Assembly: GCA_050084515.1 (NCBI GenBank)
Contig: CM114272.1
Location: 3,782,001-3,846,000, forward strand
Length of the DNA stretch: 64,000 nucleotides
Direction of reading: 5' to 3'
From: Blasia pusilla
Taxonomy: Eukaryota; Marchantiophyta; Marchantiopsida; Blasiales
The notes under the pieces are model-generated. The model was not told the origin of the DNA. It ran no database searches and saw only the letters and a program-made list of their open reading frames with translations. This document shows positions 1-11,365 of this stretch, one piece after another. The translations under genes and the position numbers were made by a program. Numbering within the stretch: the stretch's first letter is position 1; the number at the start of each line of letters is the position of its first letter.

Positions 1-882
1 ACATATACCTTAGGAATGACGTGTACCAAATTTCATATCAAGATGAGATAGTTGGATAAGATGAAAAATGAAAAGATTTCATTTTGATAGAAGGTTTAAT
101 GGCGCAAGTCCAAAAATGAGTTAGAAAATTTTGAGCGTTTGATCATAAATTCATTTTTCTTGAAACTTTGCAAGGGAACTACATGCATCTTAGGGATCAT
201 GTGTACCAAAGTGCAGCTTAAGTTGAGATAGTTGGACAAGATAGAAAATTCTTGAGCAATTTTTTTAGCTTTTGGTCACAACTCCATTTTTCTTGAAACT
301 TTGCAAGAGTTCTACATGCACCTCAAGAATCATGTGTACCAAATTGAAGCTTAAGATGAGCTAGTTTTGGACAAGATGAAAAATGAAAAGATCCCATTTT
401 GATTGAAGGTTTAATGGCGTGGGTCCAAAATGAGTTAGCAATTTTTGAGCTTTTGGTCACAACTCCATTTTTCTTAGAACATTTGCAAGAGTGCTAAATG
501 CACCTTGGGAATCATGTGTATCAAATTGAAGCTTAAGATGAGATAGTTTGACAAGATGAAAAATATAGAGACTCCCTTTTGATTGAAGGTTCACTCGTGT
601 CCAAAAATAAGTTTGCAAATTTTGAGCTATTGGTCATAACTATTGTTTTTCTTGAAACTTTGCAAGTGACTTAGATGCACTTTTGAGGATCATGTGTGCC
701 AAATGGGAGCTCAAGATGATATAGTTGGATAAGATATAAAATGAAAAGACCTTCTTTTCATTTAAGGTTTAATGGCTTAGGTGTAAAAATAAGTTAGCAA
801 TTTTTGACTTTTTGGTGACAACTTCATTTTTCTTGAAACTTTGGAAGAGAGCCACATGCACCTTGGGGATCATGTGTGCCAA
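1..882. repeat. Satellite-like array, unit about 180 bp
   Basis: Six imperfect direct copies run from the window edge. A conserved stretch ending in catgtgtaccaaa starts near 1, 181, 314, 497, 672 and 855, giving spacings of 180, 133, 183, 175 and 183 bp; the short interval looks like an internal deletion. A second conserved stretch, catttttcttgaaacttt, recurs in the units. No coding region is seen. The unit size is typical of plant satellite DNA. The window edge cuts the array, so its full length is unknown. Confidence 0.8.
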
Positions 883-2700
883 ATTATTATGAATGGATGA
901 GGTTTTAAATATTATGGTATTATTTATTTATTAAAAAATTTTATACTAGTTAATTAATCATAATTACTTGAAATTCTAATTATTTTCCCATGAAATTTTC
1001 TAGATTCTCTTTAATTTTTATTATCTTTTCTTATTGGAAAAATTAAAATTAGTTCAAGGTTCATGCCAGTGAAATTATGAAAAATTGATTTAAAGTTCAT
1101 TTCTAGGGAAAAATTATTTTCCTTTTGGGGGGAAATGAAGAGGATAATATAGGTTACTGATGGGATAAGAATTATTCTTCAAAATGATTGAAGATATCTT
1201 ATTTCTGTATTTTTTTAATTTTAAAATTAGATTGAGAGAAAAATTTTATATCTCCTTTGGGGAAAAAATCATCAAAAAGTGATTTCCTTTTACTTAATAT
1301 TGAAAGATGGGGATTGGAAAAGGGATAAATTATTTTCCATAATCAATAAAGGAAATAATATGAAATTTTTTCTTCAGCCAAATAAGATGTATTTAAGAAA
1401 ATCCTATCCTTCTCCTTTTTCTTCCATCTATTTAAAAATTAAACTTTATCCACCATATATCCAATAATTTCATACTATCTTTCTCCATATATAAGTATGT
1501 ATGTATTGGGGCAAAAAAGTTACTAGTCTTAATAAAGTGGAATAATTACATATGGAGAAAGATAGGATTTTTTGGTTATAATTCTCATCTTAATTCAAAT
1601 TTGATGGAAAGGGAAAATAAATTTTAATGGAGAAGGAATAGATTTTGTTTAAATATTACATAAGGGTAAAATTACTTCGGAGATTGGGATATCATTCAAA
1701 TTTGAATGGAAGATTTTAATTACTTAGAAGAGTGAAATATTATTACTCTTCCAACATTCTAGAAAACAAAAAATAAAATTTTAAATGAATAATATGATTA
1801 TTTTTAAAAATAATCGTATTAATTCACATGTGATATTTTGGAAAAGGAAAATATTTTTTTTAATTAAAACCAACTAATAAATTTTTTTAGTGAATGTTAT
1901 TTTGGAGGGAAGAGTGTAATTATTTTGGTGGGAAAAGTGGAAGGGGAAGAATAATTATTATTGGAACTTTTACGGAGGAGGATTGAAATCATTGAGGGGG
2001 GATGGGTATTATTCAAAGGTGAAATTTTCTTACTTTTTTAAGATCTAAAAAGTGTAAATTATACTTAAAATTTTAAATAAAATTTTATGTATTATTAAAA
2101 AAAAGATGATTGACACCTGGCTCTTCTATTGAGAAAACTGTGTCATACAACAACAACATATGACTTTCTCTGATTGTACATATAGGGTCTCCAACTATAA
2201 TATAGATTTTAAAAAATATGAAATAGATGTTTTTCAAAATTTTAATTGATAATTTTCAAATCATTTTTAATATTGTAGTGATTAAATCATTCCTGTTGTT
2301 CTACTTTTCACTTTAATATAGGCCCATTGGGAAAAAAATCAAAATAGACTTTTTGGATATTGATAAATTTTTTAAATAATTAATCAGATCTCCTTCTATC
2401 AAGTATAAGAAAAAATGTTCAAAAATATGCAAAAAATAAGTAAATGTAATAAATAAAATCATTAAATTTATATAAAAAAACCTTTGAATCATCGTACCTT
2501 CCACCTTACCCAAGGTTTCATATCCCTAGAGAAACTTGGATCCATTTCATGAACTCACTTCATGAATAACATTCATAATTGGCTCATATTCATAAGTCTT
2601 CTAAGTGAAATATTTTGAAAAATTATTTATTTAAAATGAGTGATATCCCACAAAACACATGGATTGAAAGGAACCTCAAACTTATGTACATTACAAAGAT
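883..2700. other. AT-rich DNA without a recognisable gene
   Basis: Very AT-rich sequence with many short homopolymer runs. The only ORFs are below about 70 codons, biased to Phe, Ile, Lys and Leu as expected by chance in AT-rich DNA. I see no RNA gene, terminal repeat or other structure. Confidence 0.6.
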
Positions 2701-2716
2701 ATAAATATGAATTCAT

Positions 2717-4074
2717 TTAAGCAAAGAAGAAGTTTTCTGCCTCTCGATTTTGGAGATCTATTGCAGTTCCGTGAATAAGGTCTCCTTGATTGTACATGTT
2801 AATGAAGCAAACCAGCCACGCTCGCATGACCCGATCAATCCTTTGTTGACGTGGAATTTCTGCGCGAACCACCCCATCTATGTTCACTTCGGGGTTGTAG
2901 TTGGATTGGAGGCTACGATGTCCCAAACTGAAAGTGATTTTTTTTTACTCTTGGATTTGCTTGCAATATATAGGTGGTGCATTACCATCAAGAGTGTGGA
3001 AAGATATGCCAAAAAAGTGATAGAGTCTTCCTGACCAAGATTGTGTACAAGTTGGACACTTGTGAGATAGTAGCATGACCTTTTGAAGACAATATGGATG
3101 CCAATGATAAGCTTTATATGTGTCTGTCACGTAGCAACCTTCTGCAGCAATCAGTTGAAGCAAATCATGCATTTGGGCTAGTTATTTGGTGTGAGGGCCC
3201 CTCCTTTAGTAACGATTGCCTTAATCCAATCAGGAAGATCTTTCATTTTTGTGTTCGGATTAAGATGTGTTGGGGCCAACATGAAAGAAGCATAGTTGGC
3301 AGGGTTTAGATCCACAACGTTTTCCCATCCTACGTATAGAGCAAGAGGCCACAAGTGCTCAATAGGTTAAAATAAGATCATATCAAACTCCTTCACGAGA
3401 TGAACCTTAAGTAGAGTTGTTTCGGGGCGAGTTCTCCCACGTTACCCCTTGCTCTCCATTGCAGCAATTCTTCCATCTCCTACTGTCATCTTGCCATGAT
3501 GTAATGATATATCCTCCTCTACTGCTCTCTGTGGTCAACCATTACAACTCTTTGTCTTCTATGGAGATCATCTTTGGCAATAGATTCATTCACGATCCTT
3601 TCCATCTCTCTCTTAAGTCTATCTTGCTTCTTAGATAATTTTTGATGATTCCCCTTCAAAATGTTGAATCTTTCGTTGGGAATTTTTTATTAAACTCTCC
3701 AACTCTGATAGACAAGACATAACCTCGCTATTATCTGAATCATTCTCTACACAAACGGTCATGGGAACAACACCGCAATGTACAGGGCAATCAGAACTCT
3801 CTCCGGGCCCATCAAAGTTCATATTACGACCTACATCGAGGTCATTCAAAATATCTCGTCTATCCTCTAAATCCTCCACCCTCATCTACACTCGCCCTTC
3901 ATCTTCACTCTCATCATGTATCTCTTCTTCGGTAGGCCCATTTGTTATATGTCCATCCAAGGAAGATAGTATACCTTTAAGAATTTCTTGACAATCCACC
4001 TTGCTAGTATTTGCCTGATGACGCTCGTGGTGATGAAGCTCCCACTCTTGGTCGTTTTGATTGTGGTCGTGGGG
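2717..4074 (-). pseudogene. Unrecognised coding remnants beside the left kinase-like gene
   Basis: Minus-strand stretches with coding-like composition continue downstream of the kinase-like gene but are broken by stops and frame changes. The clearest are 3885-3631 (acidic, Ser/Glu-rich, with an in-frame TAG just upstream at about 3888), 3172-2945 and 2926-2717. They lie outside the inverted duplication, whose homology ends near 4155, so there is no second copy to compare. They could be the 3' part of the same gene or an unrelated degraded ORF. I recognise no family. Confidence 0.35.
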
Positions 4075-5399
4075 TTATACTATCTTCAACTCTAGGTTCT
4101 TATCTCTTCTCAAAGATCCCTTATCCTCATCGCCATATTGAACCTCCATATTCTTCATCAACCGCGAGACTTTGAGTTGGAAAAATATCTTGCTCACTAA
4201 CTTCCTCTTTTTTGCAAGGAGATCTTCATAATTTGGAAGGTTATTGAATAAGACCCTATCCTTTCTCCACTCATTTTCTTCCACTTTCCATGCAAATTCT
4301 CCAATCGCATGCTCCGGCCACTTGAGCCGTGACTTCTTGAACTTTGCTTTCAGAACTTGTGAGTCAATGGCGATTTCCAAGTGTGCCTTCAATTCATCTT
4401 CCGTGACAAATTTTGAGACCATCTTCTTGTTCACCTTCACATGCGTTAGTTGTGTCCACGTATCAAGGGGTTTTTTCCCTCTTCTGTCATCCTCATTGTT
4501 GTGAGGACTACGATCTTCATGAGATGGCAAATCCATCTTGTATTTTACCAAAATACAAAAAGAAAAGGTCATTTAGAAATCATTCCAATAATAGTGACAT
4601 GATGATACATGATTAATCCATGGATCAACCAAGCTTCATCATTCAGAGTCACATATTTCAATCAAGTCTTCCATTTCTCATGAAAATATACAATCCTCTA
4701 ACATATTTTCAATCACACTACGGTGATTACTGGCCTTAATCTCGAATCTACATTGTCTATACCTAACATTTTTGTATTTGCTCTGATACATGCAATAAGA
4801 ATCTATTATAAGATTCCCTAAGCTTTTGCGATCAGAGGGGTTTAGAGCTAATGCCCACTTTTGAATCCTTTCCACATAAGTAAATCTCACATTTTCTTGG
4901 GCATCCCCGACCGCGAGGTTGTATGTCATATAGTTCAAATTCTTCACAAACATTCCTAGGGCGTAGATTTTAGTGGCTATGCTAAAAGGAAAATTCTTAG
5001 GCCCTACTGTCAACTCTGGTGCTATGTGCCCAACATGATTTTTTTGTTCATAATGCCACCATCTATGAGATGATTCTAAGCACTCATTAGCCCACATATC
5101 ATTTCCCAATCTCCAACCCTGATGTATGGGTTTGAGTTGGATCCAAAATGGATGAAAATATTCCTATCATGAAGGCCAGTATGTGAAACCCCATGCTTGT
5201 CAAAAGTCTCCATGGTACCAACAAGGGCAACCACAAGGTGGACAATATGTAATGTTATTACGAGATATCTGATCTTTTCCAACTCTCCTAAACTAGACCC
5301 ACTATTCTTCAAGGCATGGCATGCTTGCAACCAATTTTTACTTTGCCTACCATTCCAATATGGATAGATGCAACATAGTGGATCCTTCCCACCATGCAA
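4075..5399 (-). pseudogene. Protein-kinase-like gene, left copy, broken
   Basis: The segment 5399-4678 reads as a protein-kinase C-lobe: GVSHTGLHDRNIFIHF is the catalytic-loop region (HxDLxxxN), VGDW the DFG region, and HIAPEL plus TKIYALGM the APE and following helix. No N-lobe is present, so only part of a kinase domain exists here. The catalytic-loop Asp is Gly in this copy but Asp in the right copy. One G is missing after GDWG relative to the right copy, which shifts the frame at about 5105. A second segment, 4572-4075, is a Lys/Glu-rich region (WTQLTHVKVNKKMVSK onward) that follows the kinase part in both copies; its function is unknown. Not expected to make an active kinase. Confidence 0.6.
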
Positions 5400-6390
5400 G
5401 CAACACTACAATGTAAAATACTCGCAAACATCTCCTTGCGCATCATCGATGGATGCACGTACAGGATCTATCTATAGCAGGTTTCACCATAATGGATTGG
5501 GTGGCAAAAACCTTATCAAGGTAACCACTAGCCATTGATGGGCAATGATGATGTCCATTGGGACATCTCCAAGTGTAGGATCTCTTAAAAGTCTAGTTGG
5601 GTCTGCATGCATGGAATATTAGGTGCGTTATGAATAGCTAAGTCTATGGCACTTACGCTAGAAAGGACTAACTAGTCACAAGAGTAGGAAGGATGGAAGA
5701 ACAAACCACGGGACTAACGCTAGACAAGACGCGCACGTGTCTTGTGACTAGCTGTAGGTAAAAAAAAGCGCATAGCTTCTCATGGGGACAAGGGAAAATC
5801 AAGCAAGGTTTGAGAACTTGGAGCCAAGAACCAAGTGAAAGTGAAGAAGAAATGAACACATGAGTAGTCAAGGTGGGCGAGATGCCATGAGACTATATAG
5901 TCACGAAACCCAAAAGGTGGCAAGATAACCATGAGAAGCCAAATGGGGAGTGAAGTTAAGTGGTAGCCATGAGAAACATGAAATGCAAGTCGAAGCTTTA
6001 ATATGCTCCAATAAGCCGAGAGTTGTATATTATGCAAGATACCTCTGCCTATCTATCCTGATGGATGATTGGTCAAAATCCGGTTTGCGAGTGGCAAGCC
6101 CCATTTCAGTTGAGGGCCTAAATCAAGGGCCCAAGGGGATATTGAGGAAGGTGGGGTTCCCATGGAGTACATACACCCTAGACGTACGTATAGGGGGAAA
6201 AACTTTCCTTCATACCTGATCAAGTCCTTGAACCAAGAACTAACCGGGATGTTTGTTTGGCCGTGTTTCAGGTTTGAGCTAGGGGATGTAGGTTGAGGAA
6301 TGAACTGATAGGCGAGCAACTTGTCCTGCTGGACCAAAATTTTGGTCCAATGGACCAAGACCAAATTTTGCGGGCCTCAAGCCCGCAATG
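5400..6390. other. Non-coding part of the duplicated block
   Basis: No convincing coding region. The stretch is conserved in the right arm at 60184-59280, so the ORFs seen on both strands are duplicated chance ORFs rather than conserved proteins. It contains the imperfect inverted pair aaattttggtcc / ggaccaagaccaaatttt near 6340-6375, one half of which is absent from the right arm. Confidence 0.5.
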
Positions 6391-7200
6391 AGCCCACCCT
6401 AGGCTAGGCTATGGGCCACACAATGGGTATGGATTGCGGGAAGGCTAGGATGTGGGCCCCACACTCGGGTACACGGGCGCGCACGGACATGTCCATAGGA
6501 CAAACATAAGTCTGCAAACACAGACTTTGTTCGTGTGCAACCTTGGCCCTTTGCTTGTGGGTTTTCTCCCAAAAAAGGGATGGGAGGGGAGAAGAGGGTG
6601 GAGGCATGTTCAAATTTAGCCCCCACCAATCCTAGCCTACCACGTGTCTCCGCCGGGTTTGTAGGACGTGGGTCAAACGCAGGCTTTGCGGGCGAGTCCG
6701 AGCCCATCATGTGACCGCTCCCTATTAGCGAGATGATAGTGTGGGATCATGGCCTGAATGCATGCCACGACACGGGCTAGGAGTGGGCCTTGAAGCCCAC
6801 ATATAGGTTGAGGACGGGCTAGGGCACGGGCCGGAATCGACACGACAAATGGGACGCCCAATTTCTAGTCCGAGCACTAGAAATTGGGTCTTAAAAATGG
6901 GCGTTGGGCAAGATACGCAGTAGACGAGCAAGGGTGGAATGCTCAAGTGGCATGGGCTTGGATACGGGCCACATGCATGCGGGCCCACATGGAGATGTCC
7001 ATTCTCGAGACGGACATAAGTCCATTGACACGGATATGGACTTTGTTTGCTTGCAACCTTGCCTATCGTAGAGGGGCGGGCTAGGCGGGCAGGGGGCGGT
7101 CTTGGTGCGGGCCGAGGGCAGGTTTGGGGGCAGGCCACACATTATCTTGCAGGCTATGGGCATACTAGCAGATGAGCGAGGGTACATTTTTTGTATACCC
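6391..7200. repeat. GC-rich segment with a CTAG-centred hairpin
   Basis: GC-rich, rich in gggct/agccc runs, and unlike the AT-rich DNA around it. ORFs occur on both strands because of the composition; none resembles a known protein. A perfect 13-bp hairpin lies at 6857-6888 (cccaatttctagt, 6-nt loop, actagaaattggg) and is kept in the right arm at 58877-58908. Related sequence (acataagtcc...ggactttgt) recurs here near 6500 and 7015 and again at about 40375-40430, so the segment is itself a dispersed repeat. Confidence 0.6.
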
Positions 7201-7220
7201 TCACAAATTTATTCCTCCCT

Positions 7221-7223
<3 letters not shown>

Positions 7224-7282
<59 letters not shown>
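7224..7282 (+). repeat. (CT)n microsatellite
   Basis: About 59 bp of uninterrupted CT dinucleotides. The matching (GA)n in the right arm (58522-58550) is about 29 bp, so the array has changed length since the duplication. Confidence 0.95.
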
Positions 7283-7284
<2 letters not shown>

Positions 7285-7389
7285 TCTTTTGAGGAAGTTT
7301 TTTTCTCCACACATAGGTGAACTTGATAAGTGAAAATATATTTTTCCACTTGATAACCCTAATAATTTGAGGTATCTCGTTTATCTAGA

Positions 7390-8930
7390 TTAGCATATTG
7401 ATCTTTCTTGTTCATAATGAGTGTTCCAAGTTTGTTATTGGAGCATTCACAAATAATATTTGGTGTAATTTGCATACATTTTACCGGTCTACATATCCTA
7501 CTATTGAAATTAAAAAATTGTGTAAATTATCCAAATATTTTTGGATGGGGTTAGTGTATGCTTGTAGTCATGACCAAAGCGAGAGAACTCCAACAAATTA
7601 TGAGGGAATATTGGGAAGAAGTACACATGGAAAGTGGAACATCAAGTAGATGACAGTGTAAGTATTGTTCCTATTCTATGAAATCCTATCATAGCACGCG
7701 AATGGTGGATCATTTTATACGAGAGAGACGAAAGAAAAAGGATGCGAATCAAGATATCCATCATGCCAAATTATGTGTGAAGGTCCCTCCTAGTGTGCAT
7801 AAGGATCTCCCAAACAGGGTACTTGTGGGAAATGGACAAAGAAGAGAAGCGAGATCCTTGAGTAAAGTGGAGGAGACAACGCCATTACAAATAGGTTCGC
7901 AACACACATGAAATAGTGTTTATGTTGTGTCAAAATTTGATGGGATTGCGTACATACCACCATGTGATAGTCTCGAGGAATGCACAGGAGTTGTTGGGGC
8001 CATTCGAGGGATTAGTAGTTTCGGGAATAAGCCAGTCGATCTGAGGGATTCTTCCAACATCCAAGGAATAAAAGTTACAAATGACATATGGGCAAAGTAT
8101 CTCTACAAATGTGGAATACCATTCAATGAAGTACGATAAGATGCTTTCAAACAAGCAATGTTGGCAACAATGAAGGTGAAGGGTTACTTAGATCCTAGTT
8201 ACAATTTTTTGCGCGCCACCCTCCTTGAGAATCATATGAGGAAGCTGAAGGAAAAGGTGGATGGCATATTGGATAATTTACGTTTTGGGTCCACGATGAT
8301 CACGGATTCTTGAACCAATATGAGGAGTGAGTGTTTAGTGAATATCATGGTCGGATGTCCACAAGATGAGGTAATGATTGAGTTGATAGACACCAATTAA
8401 GGGGGAATCCCAAACGGCAGAATGGTTGGCAAGTCGCATAGAGAGGACTATCATACGTATCAGTCTAGAGAATGTTTTGAAACTTGTGACAGACAATGCT
8501 AGCAATGAGCGAGTAGAAGGGAAACTTATTGAAGCAAAGTTTTCTCATATTCTCTGGGGTGGATGTGTATCACATTCTCTTGATCTAGTATGCAAAGAAT
8601 AGAGTAACTGGATTTGGGTGGACAGGATTTTTGCACAAGCTCATGAGATGGTAGTATTTTTTAAGACTAGAACTAGGATGATGGCCAAAGTCATGGAAAC
8701 CAATCCAATGAAGAGACGATTGTTGCTTCCTGCAAACACACCCTTTGCCACAAACTTAATCATGTTGGGACGTATCTAAGAATTGAGGAAGGCATTCCAT
8801 GCCATGCCACAAATGCTTTTAGGGAGTATTTCAATGGTGTTGTGGCCAATCACGATTTTTGGATAGAAGATGAGGAGTTGTTTGCTTTGGCAAACCATTA
8901 TTTTGTTGAGAGAGTGTGATGGTCATAAAA
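7390..8930 (+). pseudogene. hAT-superfamily transposase, left copy, degraded
   Basis: A BED-type zinc-finger remnant (CKYCSYSMKSYHSTRMVDHF, about 7655-7715) is followed by a DUF659-type region of plant hAT transposases: a QAMLAT-like segment near 8140, LRFGSTMITDS then TNMRSECLVNIMV near 8280-8350, NVLKLVTDNASNE near 8470-8515, and FSHILWGGCVSHSLDLVCK near 8540-8600. Stops and frame changes interrupt every segment. Compared with the right copy it has lost the part encoding the LHAIGYTLAP-like motif. Transposases of this type act in the nucleus by cut-and-paste; this copy cannot be functional. No clear hAT terminal repeats or 8-bp target duplication were found. Confidence 0.75.
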
Positions 8931-9066
8931 TAATGACGGGCGTATTTATTACTGTATATTTATCTACCTTTTGGTCTTGCACAACATGTCATATCCCCTT
9001 CTCCAAACCATAAACCAAACATCACTTCAAGTACAAAATTGGGACGGTGCCATAAGCTATAAACAA

Positions 9067-9667
9067 CTCAATATCAACATATGGAGGGAAATTGAACCCT
9101 TGATTGAGCATGGGATGGCAGATTAGTTGATGGGCCATCCCCCTAGCCTACTCCCTCCCACTATCCTACTCAATGCTCAAAATGATAACTCATAAAATCC
9201 CACATGACAAACCTAAAGATATACGTTAAGTTATGGCAATAACTCACCGCAACCCACTCACAATTTGAATGTATGTAGATAGAGCTTGTAGGCCGGCTAA
9301 ATCTAGGACATACACTATGTCTTGTATACTAGATTTTAATCTCAGGATTACATCAGAAATCACCAGCTCAATATCAACATATGAAGGGAAATTGAACCCT
9401 TGATTGAGCATGGGATGGCAGATTAGTTGATGGGCCATCCCCCCTAGCCTACTCCCTCCCACTATCCTACTCAATGCTCAAAATGATAACTCATAAAATC
9501 CCACATGACAAACCTAAAGATATACGTCAAGTTATGGCAATAACTCACCGCAACCCACTCACAATTTGAATGTATGTAGATAGAGCTTGTAGGCCGGCTA
9601 AATCTAGGACATACACTATGTCTTGTATACTAGATTTTAATCTCAGGATTACATCAGAAATCACCAG
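9067..9667 (+). repeat. 300-bp tandem duplication
   Basis: Two nearly identical units, 9067-9366 and 9367-9667, both starting ctcaatatcaacatatg. A single copy, split by the CACTA element, is present in the right arm (56160-55954 joined to 42042 and below). The duplication is therefore specific to the left arm and, from the near identity of the units, recent. The sequence agtgtatgtcctag, read on the minus strand in each unit, is the uninterrupted equivalent of the CACTA insertion site. No coding potential. Confidence 0.92.
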
Positions 9668-9799
9668 CTCAATATCAATCCACAGTCAATATGTTGCATT
9701 ATAAGTAAGCACGGTTTTTTTGTTACCAATTGACTTATATCAATTGCACTACGATCGACATAAGCTTCCCTTATCTCTGGAAGTAAGTACAAGCCTGTC

Positions 9800-10735
9800 C
9801 TATAAATCAATGGCCTTCCAACGCCTTACCCAATGAGAACCATTCTTCTGTATCATAAACTCAATCTGACCCGACCAATATTCCTTTTTTGCCACTTGTG
9901 CCTCCATAACTAGTTGTTTTTCTTTCCCTTTCCTTTTCTTTGACTTTTTTGACCGAGTTGAAGGACAGGACTCTCAAGAAGACTCGAAAAAAAAAACTAT
10001 ATCACTACCAATATCAGCCAAAAAAGTAGGGCAATTAGCATCACATTTTTTTCCCTTATCGATTGTGTGATAGGTCTTCTAGGATATCGGAGTTAGCTTG
10101 TCCTTTGACATGAAAGGATTGCAAGATAATTGACTCACTAAAGAAGATTTGAAGATAGTTCTGCCCTCATAGGTTACAGTAGGCACCATCGTTTGAGTTA
10201 CTCGCAGGTTAGTAAATTCTGCCTGAAGCGGTCCTAAGATATGTCGTACTTCTCCTATGAGTGTCTCCATCTCTTCTAAGTTATCATTGTCCACCTCTAC
10301 CTCTACACCATCTACTTTCATTGGCTCATTGAAATGCCTAATATTTCTAGTGGCCCAACAATCAATCCAATCCAAATCTTCCTCAGGGTCTTTCGATTCC
10401 AGAAACTCCCCAATTGGGCACTCCCCATGCCCAATAGTGCATGCATGCTCCTCGATGTCTTCTACATCATCATACAACACAATCTCTTCCATGACAGTTT
10501 TTTCTAGCCATGTCTCTGCCTCCACGTTCCAAGGATGCAACCACCACCTTCTCTTTGCAACTGGTAAGGAACTTCGAGGTAACATGTTCAACCTGCGCAA
10601 TAACTCCTTCTTTGAGGGCTTCAACAACCAACTCATTAGTCTTGAGTAACGAATAATCAAATGGATTTGGAGCCTGTTCTCCCTCACCAAGAGGATGTAT
10701 CTTTCCCCATACGTGCTCTTGGTTGTTTGTTGTCG
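9800..10735 (-). pseudogene. Family X ORF, left copy (truncated)
   Basis: The minus strand encodes the C-terminal part of a protein also found at 19.5-21.1 kb and 39.4-41.9 kb. Visible segments in order: EHVWGKIHPLGEGEQAPNPF, SSLPVAKRRWWLHPWN, the acidic VLYDDVEDIEEHA, EEMETLIGEVRHILGPLQ, and TYEGRTIFKSSLVSQLSCNP followed by SKDKLTPIS. A Lys-rich stretch and a final WVRRWKAIDL-like end lie at 9960-9800. It breaks off at 10735, where the Ty3 element begins. I do not recognise the family. Its presence in several copies inside repeats points to a mobile-element protein or a passenger gene. Confidence 0.6.
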
Positions 10736-11365
10736 TTTCGTGCTGCCATTGCCGCACTAGACCGCTCAACTTGCACCGCACATCAAGGAGGTTGAGCAGC
10801 GTCAGTTCGAGAGGAGTACGACTTGCTGATTAGAGGAGTTGTCTTCACTACCGAGTAAGGGTCGAGATTTGCAGTTGTTGAGGAGCGACATCGACATGTG
10901 TTCAGGTTACCCATTCCGATCCTTTACCCTACACGTGTGAGGGATTATGGGATTTGGGTAGTTTATTTGGGGATATTGGGTTGTGTGGATGCTGAGAGCA
11001 TCATTTATATATGTGGTTTAGGGAACATAGACCTACGTGGGATGTCCGAAGTTGAGGGTAGGTTGTCGATGAGATGATAGCCTGGTCGATTTGCCGCACC
11101 ACGCCGCGTGTTGCCGCACATTACACGTCTCGGGGAGGGAGAGTGTAGATTGAGTGCTATACATTTGGGATGAGTGATTGAGGGATTACTCGCAAGGTTG
11201 AGAGTGATTGGGTGAGAGGGGCACAGGGATCATCACGGTGTCCGTTCAGGACTTTGAGAGGCGAGGTGGTGAACCGGAGAGTAGCTCTAGAGATTTTACG
11301 CGGAGTGGCGTGAGGTTTTGAGGGTCTCAATGTGAGGGACCACCTCAACCTCCTTCTGTGTCATC
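10736..11365 (+). other. Leader-like region of the Ty3 element; no LTR seen
   Basis: GC-rich sequence that ends the homology of the duplicated block and precedes gag. It shares nothing obvious with the LTR-like repeats at 18680-19446, and I find no primer-binding site complementary to an initiator Met tRNA. The 5' LTR therefore seems to be missing or lies elsewhere. Confidence 0.4.

Larger units (their letters stand above)
4155..10735 (+). repeat. Left arm of a long inverted duplication
   Basis: This block recurs in reverse complement at 61430-55954 followed by 42042-40905. Order here: kinase-like gene, 1 kb non-coding, GC-rich segment, CT microsatellite, hAT remnant, 300 bp tandem repeat, family X remnant. 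Homology stops abruptly at about 4155 (61430 on the other side). The other end, at about 10735, is where the Ty3 element begins. Left-specific changes: an extra 300 bp unit at 9067-9667, about 145 bp extra near 6350-6500, a longer microsatellite, and loss of about 530 bp of hAT sequence relative to 56305-56830. Confidence 0.88.

Noticed and set aside
1-882. CRISPR-like regularly spaced repeats
   Set aside because: The conserved words are embedded in longer repeats with no unique spacers, and the DNA is plant nuclear; it is a satellite-like array.
1279-2513. Small ORFs in the AT-rich region
   Set aside because: Low-complexity Phe/Lys/Ile-rich products expected by chance at this composition.
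6399-7187. Overlapping 60-137-codon ORFs on both strands, mirrored at 58587-59290
   Set aside because: They come from GC-rich repeat sequence open in several frames; the products are Pro/Arg/Gly-rich with no domain.
10257-10649. 130-codon plus-strand Ser-rich ORF
   Set aside because: Antisense shadow of the family X remnant; the minus frame is the one conserved in the other copies.
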